Assembly (NCBI GenBank): GCA_001803565.1
Contig: MHDQ01000016.1
Coordinates: 1-9,391 of the forward strand
Direction of reading: 5' to 3'
DNA length: 9,391 nt
DNA from: Nitrospinae bacterium RIFCSPLOWO2_12_FULL_45_22
Lineage (GTDB): Bacteria; 2-12-FULL-45-22
The notes under the pieces are model-generated. The model saw only the letters and a program-made list of their open reading frames with translations. It had not been told where the DNA came from and made no database searches. Position 1 is the first letter of the stretch. The number at the start of each line of letters is the position of its first letter. A program made the translations under genes and the position numbers. Positions 7,147 through 9,391 of the stretch are shown in pieces.

Positions 7147-8325
7147 TTACCTCAGACAGTTACACCTTAGCCCCTTTACGTTCAAACCTACGGCCTTCCA
7201 GATCGGTGGAGGTTCTTTACACAAGGCAATAGCAATATCATCTTTATGCCTCTTTATTGCTTCTATGATGGTTCTAAATATCTTGATCCTAAGCCTCTCA
7301 GGATATCTCAGCTTTCCTCCTTCCTTTACCAAGCTTCTGTTTATCTTCAATAGGTGAGATTTAGGAAATCGGGAATTGATATGGTTAGCAAGGCCATTGG
7401 AGGGGCGGTATTCACCTATGGTTATCCTTGTAGGCCGCACATACTCAAATATCTTATCCACCAATGTTATGTAGTCCGTTTCCCAGGTAGAATAGAATAT
7501 GACTGGGTCTATCCTGAGACGCACTTCATAACCTGCTTTCTGGGCTTTGGCCGCAGCCGCTAAGCGAGACTCAGGGGAGGGTGTCCTATGTTCTAGCTGA
7601 TAAAAAACGGGATCAGTATTTATACTAAAAGAAATAATTGATAACCCTCCATGATCAAGAGAAAGGATATCATCCACGCAATCACTTTTTGTCAAAAATA
7701 ACAAGCGGGTATTTGGGGCATATTTGGGCATGAAGGGGATAATCTTTTGGGCAAACCCAGTTATATAATCCACAGCTAGGGGATCACCAAGCTCACCAAG
7801 GTTTAGAACTCTAAGATATTCTGGTATATTGGATTGGTCAAATTTAATAATTTCATCAAACATCTTCTCATAGTTAACAAAATGGGTGGAAACCGGCTGG
7901 GTTCGGAAGGTTAAATAGAGATAACAATACTCACACCAAAAATTGCAATTATTGTAGGCTGTTAGTTTATAAAATTTTGCGCACCGCCCGATCGGGTGTT
8001 GAAACTGTTCAATAAAAGGACTCGTTCTATTACGTAATAAAATAATACTTCTCTCAACCAAAAGCTTTTCTATGCCCTGTTTCCCATTAATTTCTGGTAT
8101 TTTATCCAGCCAGATCAAAGGCAACCCAGCATGGTTGGCTATCTGGTTAGCCCTTATTTCATGAGTCATACCCCGGATCGCCCATAATTCCCTCACAAGT
8201 AGCTCTTGTAAATCATTTTGCGGGTATGCTGGGTTTTTTTTACAAATCCTTCGGCTATGCTCAGGACAGGCTTGTTTTATAATGTCTACCCCTTCTGTCC
8301 GACAACCCTTTGGAATTCCCATCAC
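7147..8325 (-). CDS. Spore-photoproduct-lyase-like radical SAM protein, partner of TcmP
   Basis: Radical SAM enzyme of 392 residues. The [4Fe-4S]/SAM motif CxxxCxxC is C127, C131, C134 (CNFWCEYCYL). Other stretches follow the spore photoproduct lyase (SPL) pattern: THFVNYEKMFDEI (147-159), LGELGDPL (176-183), LLFLTKSD (208-215), ISFSINTDPVFYQLEHRTPSPESRL (in 231-255) and DPVIFYSTWETDY (273-285). In my memory alignment the SPL hydrogen-donor cysteine (B. subtilis Cys141) falls at Glu178, so it is SPL-like rather than a true SPL. The C-terminus has three more cysteines (369, 388, 390; CNC at the end) that might bind metal. The start is GTG 8323-8325 or ATG 8320-8322, both overlapping the TcmP stop. 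Residues 19-26 (ACPEHSRR) come from an inserted dispersed repeat, so the first ~30 residues are probably not ancestral. The substrate is unknown; neighbours suggest nucleic acid. Confidence 0.85.
   Translation of the reverse strand: MMGIPKGCRTEGVDIIKQACPEHSRRICKKNPAYPQNDLQELLVRELWAIRGMTHEIRANQIANHAGLPLIWLDKIPEINGKQGIEKLLVERSIILLRNRTSPFIEQFQHPIGRCAKFYKLTAYNNCNFWCEYCYLYLTFRTQPVSTHFVNYEKMFDEIIKFDQSNIPEYLRVLNLGELGDPLAVDYITGFAQKIIPFMPKYAPNTRLLFLTKSDCVDDILSLDHGGLSIISFSINTDPVFYQLEHRTPSPESRLAAAAKAQKAGYEVRLRIDPVIFYSTWETDYITLVDKIFEYVRPTRITIGEYRPSNGLANHINSRFPKSHLLKINRSLVKEGGKLRYPERLRIKIFRTIIEAIKRHKDDIAIALCKEPPPIWKAVGLNVKGLRCNCLR
8234..8271 (-). repeat. PEHSRR-type dispersed repeat inside the radical SAM gene, followed by an A8 run
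   Basis: The bases at 8247-8271 contain CCTTCGGCTATGCTCAGG followed by ACAGGC. This is a form of a short imperfect palindrome scattered through many environmental bacterial genomes; read on the minus strand it gives the telltale peptide ACPEHSRR. Here it is in frame at codons 19-26 of the radical SAM gene. Directly downstream in the reading direction is a run of eight A (8241-8234), encoding CKKNP, which could be prone to slippage. Identification rests on recognising the motif; genome-wide copies cannot be seen in this window. Confidence 0.7.
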
Positions 8326-9149
8326 AAATATTTCCTGTACTTATTAAAAATATCAGTGACAATCTTTTTGCCCGTTTCATTGTGGGAAGCAAAGAATAAA
8401 AAGTATAAAGGCCCCCCTTTACTATTTCTCATGAGTACTGGGTCGGAGACAAATTTAAATCCCGCAGCTCGTTCCAGCCTTTCTTCCTTGAACCATTTTC
8501 CAAGTTTAACATTATCCCCTATCTTAATCTGGGAATCAACACCAAAGAGGCCCATTTGCCTCACATATAAAACTCTCTTCCATTCCTCAGTCCCACAAAA
8601 TATGTTCATTCGTTCTATCTGATCCGGATCAGCAGAAAGGAGATCCTGATGTAATACATTGCGATTGATATCCATAAGCGGGAAGTTCAAAAAAATTTCA
8701 ACCGTTTCTAGCCTGGTTGCGGAGAGGATCGTTTCCCAGTTGAGATGCAAACCGTAAGGATCTAAGATACATAAAGCCCTTTTTCTGCTTCTATATGCCA
8801 GAGATGGGAAGATATTTTTTATCAGAATTTCATTACAATCTCCTTCGTAAACTTGTATGTTGGGATGCCCACCGACTAAGGTTCTAAGAGCTTCAGTTTT
8901 TTCTCTATCAATATCAATGTAGTGATATTCCGTAAAGAGATTTTCAATCTCAAGCGCGTTCAAAGGAGAACCCGGAATAAATTCTCCTGTTTTTCGTGAA
9001 ACGTTGATTCCAGCGCCAGCAAAGGCATCTATATATACATACCCTTTACACCACGCTTTCTTTTTCATTATCTTTGTATAGGCATTGGCATATTCCCTAA
9101 TAATATCCAACTTAATTTCGGACCAAATGCCTACCTTATCCAGTTTCAT
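8322..9149 (-). CDS. tcmP: Three-Cys-motif partner protein TcmP (Rossmann methyltransferase-like)
   Basis: This 275-residue protein matches the TcmP family, named for being encoded next to a radical-SAM-like protein with a three-cysteine motif; that is the arrangement here. Visible features fit a SAM-methyltransferase-like Rossmann fold: YIDAFAGAG (39-47) as motif I, YHYIDIDREK (75-84) as the acidic strand-2 end, VYEGDCNEIL (100-109), and the family signature LCILDPYGL (126-134) in the motif IV position. NFPLMDINRN (155-164) follows. No enzyme activity is established for the family as far as I know; it may methylate a nucleic acid or act as a partner of the radical SAM enzyme. The start is ATG 9147-9149 with AGAAGAG (9164-9158) 8 bases upstream. 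Its TGA stop overlaps the next gene's start. It is the first gene of the operon. Confidence 0.85.
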   Translation of the reverse strand: MKLDKVGIWSEIKLDIIREYANAYTKIMKKKAWCKGYVYIDAFAGAGINVSRKTGEFIPGSPLNALEIENLFTEYHYIDIDREKTEALRTLVGGHPNIQVYEGDCNEILIKNIFPSLAYRSRKRALCILDPYGLHLNWETILSATRLETVEIFLNFPLMDINRNVLHQDLLSADPDQIERMNIFCGTEEWKRVLYVRQMGLFGVDSQIKIGDNVKLGKWFKEERLERAAGFKFVSDPVLMRNSKGGPLYFLFFASHNETGKKIVTDIFNKYRKYL

Positions 9150-9157
9150 TGTCTATT

Positions 9158-9164
9158 CTCTTCT
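9158..9164 (-). promoter_or_regulatory. Ribosome binding site of tcmP
   Basis: AGAAGAG on the minus strand, 8 bases before ATG 9149. It supports that start over any internal one. Confidence 0.55.
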
Positions 9165-9282
9165 GGCCAACCCGTTAAGGAATATAGGTCACTAGACCCT
9201 GCATGGATGCAATTGATCTATATAAGGTTTATGACATTTCATCATCGCTTCTCCATGAATAGAATATACCAAAGCACGAGTA

Positions 9283-9310
9283 AAAATATATTATACATTT
9301 ACTCTGTCAA
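9283..9310 (-). promoter_or_regulatory. Candidate sigma70-type promoter of the four-gene operon
   Basis: A perfect -35 box TTGACA (9310-9305, minus strand) is followed after 16 bases by TATTTT (9288-9283; 4 of 6 consensus positions). A better -10 sequence, TATATT (9290-9285), lies only 14 bases away, which is short, so the -10 assignment is uncertain. It lies in an AT-rich gap about 130 bases before tcmP and is the best candidate on this strand; no other clear promoter is visible between the operon genes. I see no operator or riboswitch. The rest of the gap out to 9391 holds nothing I can identify. Confidence 0.4.
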
Positions 9311-9391
9311 CCTCAAAAGCAGCTTTATTTCATAACAATTCCGATGTCCACTTTCATTTGCCTAACATTTTTCCAATATAGCCTATTAGAG

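Noticed and set aside
9325-9390. Minus-strand open frame of 21 codons at the window edge ending in TAA
   Set aside because: It could be the end of an upstream gene, but it is too short and shows no recognisable motif.

Overview
The window is bacterial accessory DNA. It holds a four-gene minus-strand operon of DNA-modification and restriction type, attached at its left end to a scarred recombination zone and what looks like a piece of an integron-type gene-cassette array. No ribosomal or housekeeping gene is present, so the host cannot be named. A PEHSRR-type dispersed repeat, an oxygen-sensitive radical SAM enzyme and the cassette-like DNA are compatible with an environmental, probably anaerobic or microaerophilic bacterium; that is inference.

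Left part (1-800, plus strand): the 3' part of an AT-rich membrane-protein gene with two soluble repeats, whose frame carries an internal TGA at 83-85. Two bases after its stop codon comes a 62-base structure with the layout of an integron attC site (595-656). A second plus-strand gene then starts at 732. It is the first ~24 codons of a DNA cytosine-C5 methyltransferase, up to and including motif I (IDLFCGIGGL), and is cut off at about 800.

Scar (about 800-1371, minus strand): the start of a type III-like adenine methyltransferase gene (913 to ~800) and the end of an SPL-like radical SAM gene (1140-973, frame open to 1248). Both are diverged copies of the intact genes at 7133-4422 and 8325-7147 and lie in the same order. 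A second, related module once stood here and was deleted down to this gene junction.

Main operon (9149 to 1372, minus strand): TcmP (three-Cys-motif partner protein), an SPL-like radical SAM protein, a 903-residue beta-class DNA methyltransferase, and a 1017-residue SF2 helicase with a C-terminal PD-(D/E)XK nuclease (BPTD_3080-like). The genes overlap by 1-4 bases or are 13 bases apart, so they are very probably one transcript. A candidate promoter (TTGACA at 9310-9305) lies upstream of TcmP. The last two genes form a restriction-modification pair with type III-like layout. The first two form a TcmP/radical SAM pair of unknown chemistry. Their shared transcript, and the remnant with the same radical SAM-methyltransferase order, suggest that the four genes work and move as one unit, perhaps a restriction system with an extra radical-SAM-dependent DNA (or RNA) modification or repair step.
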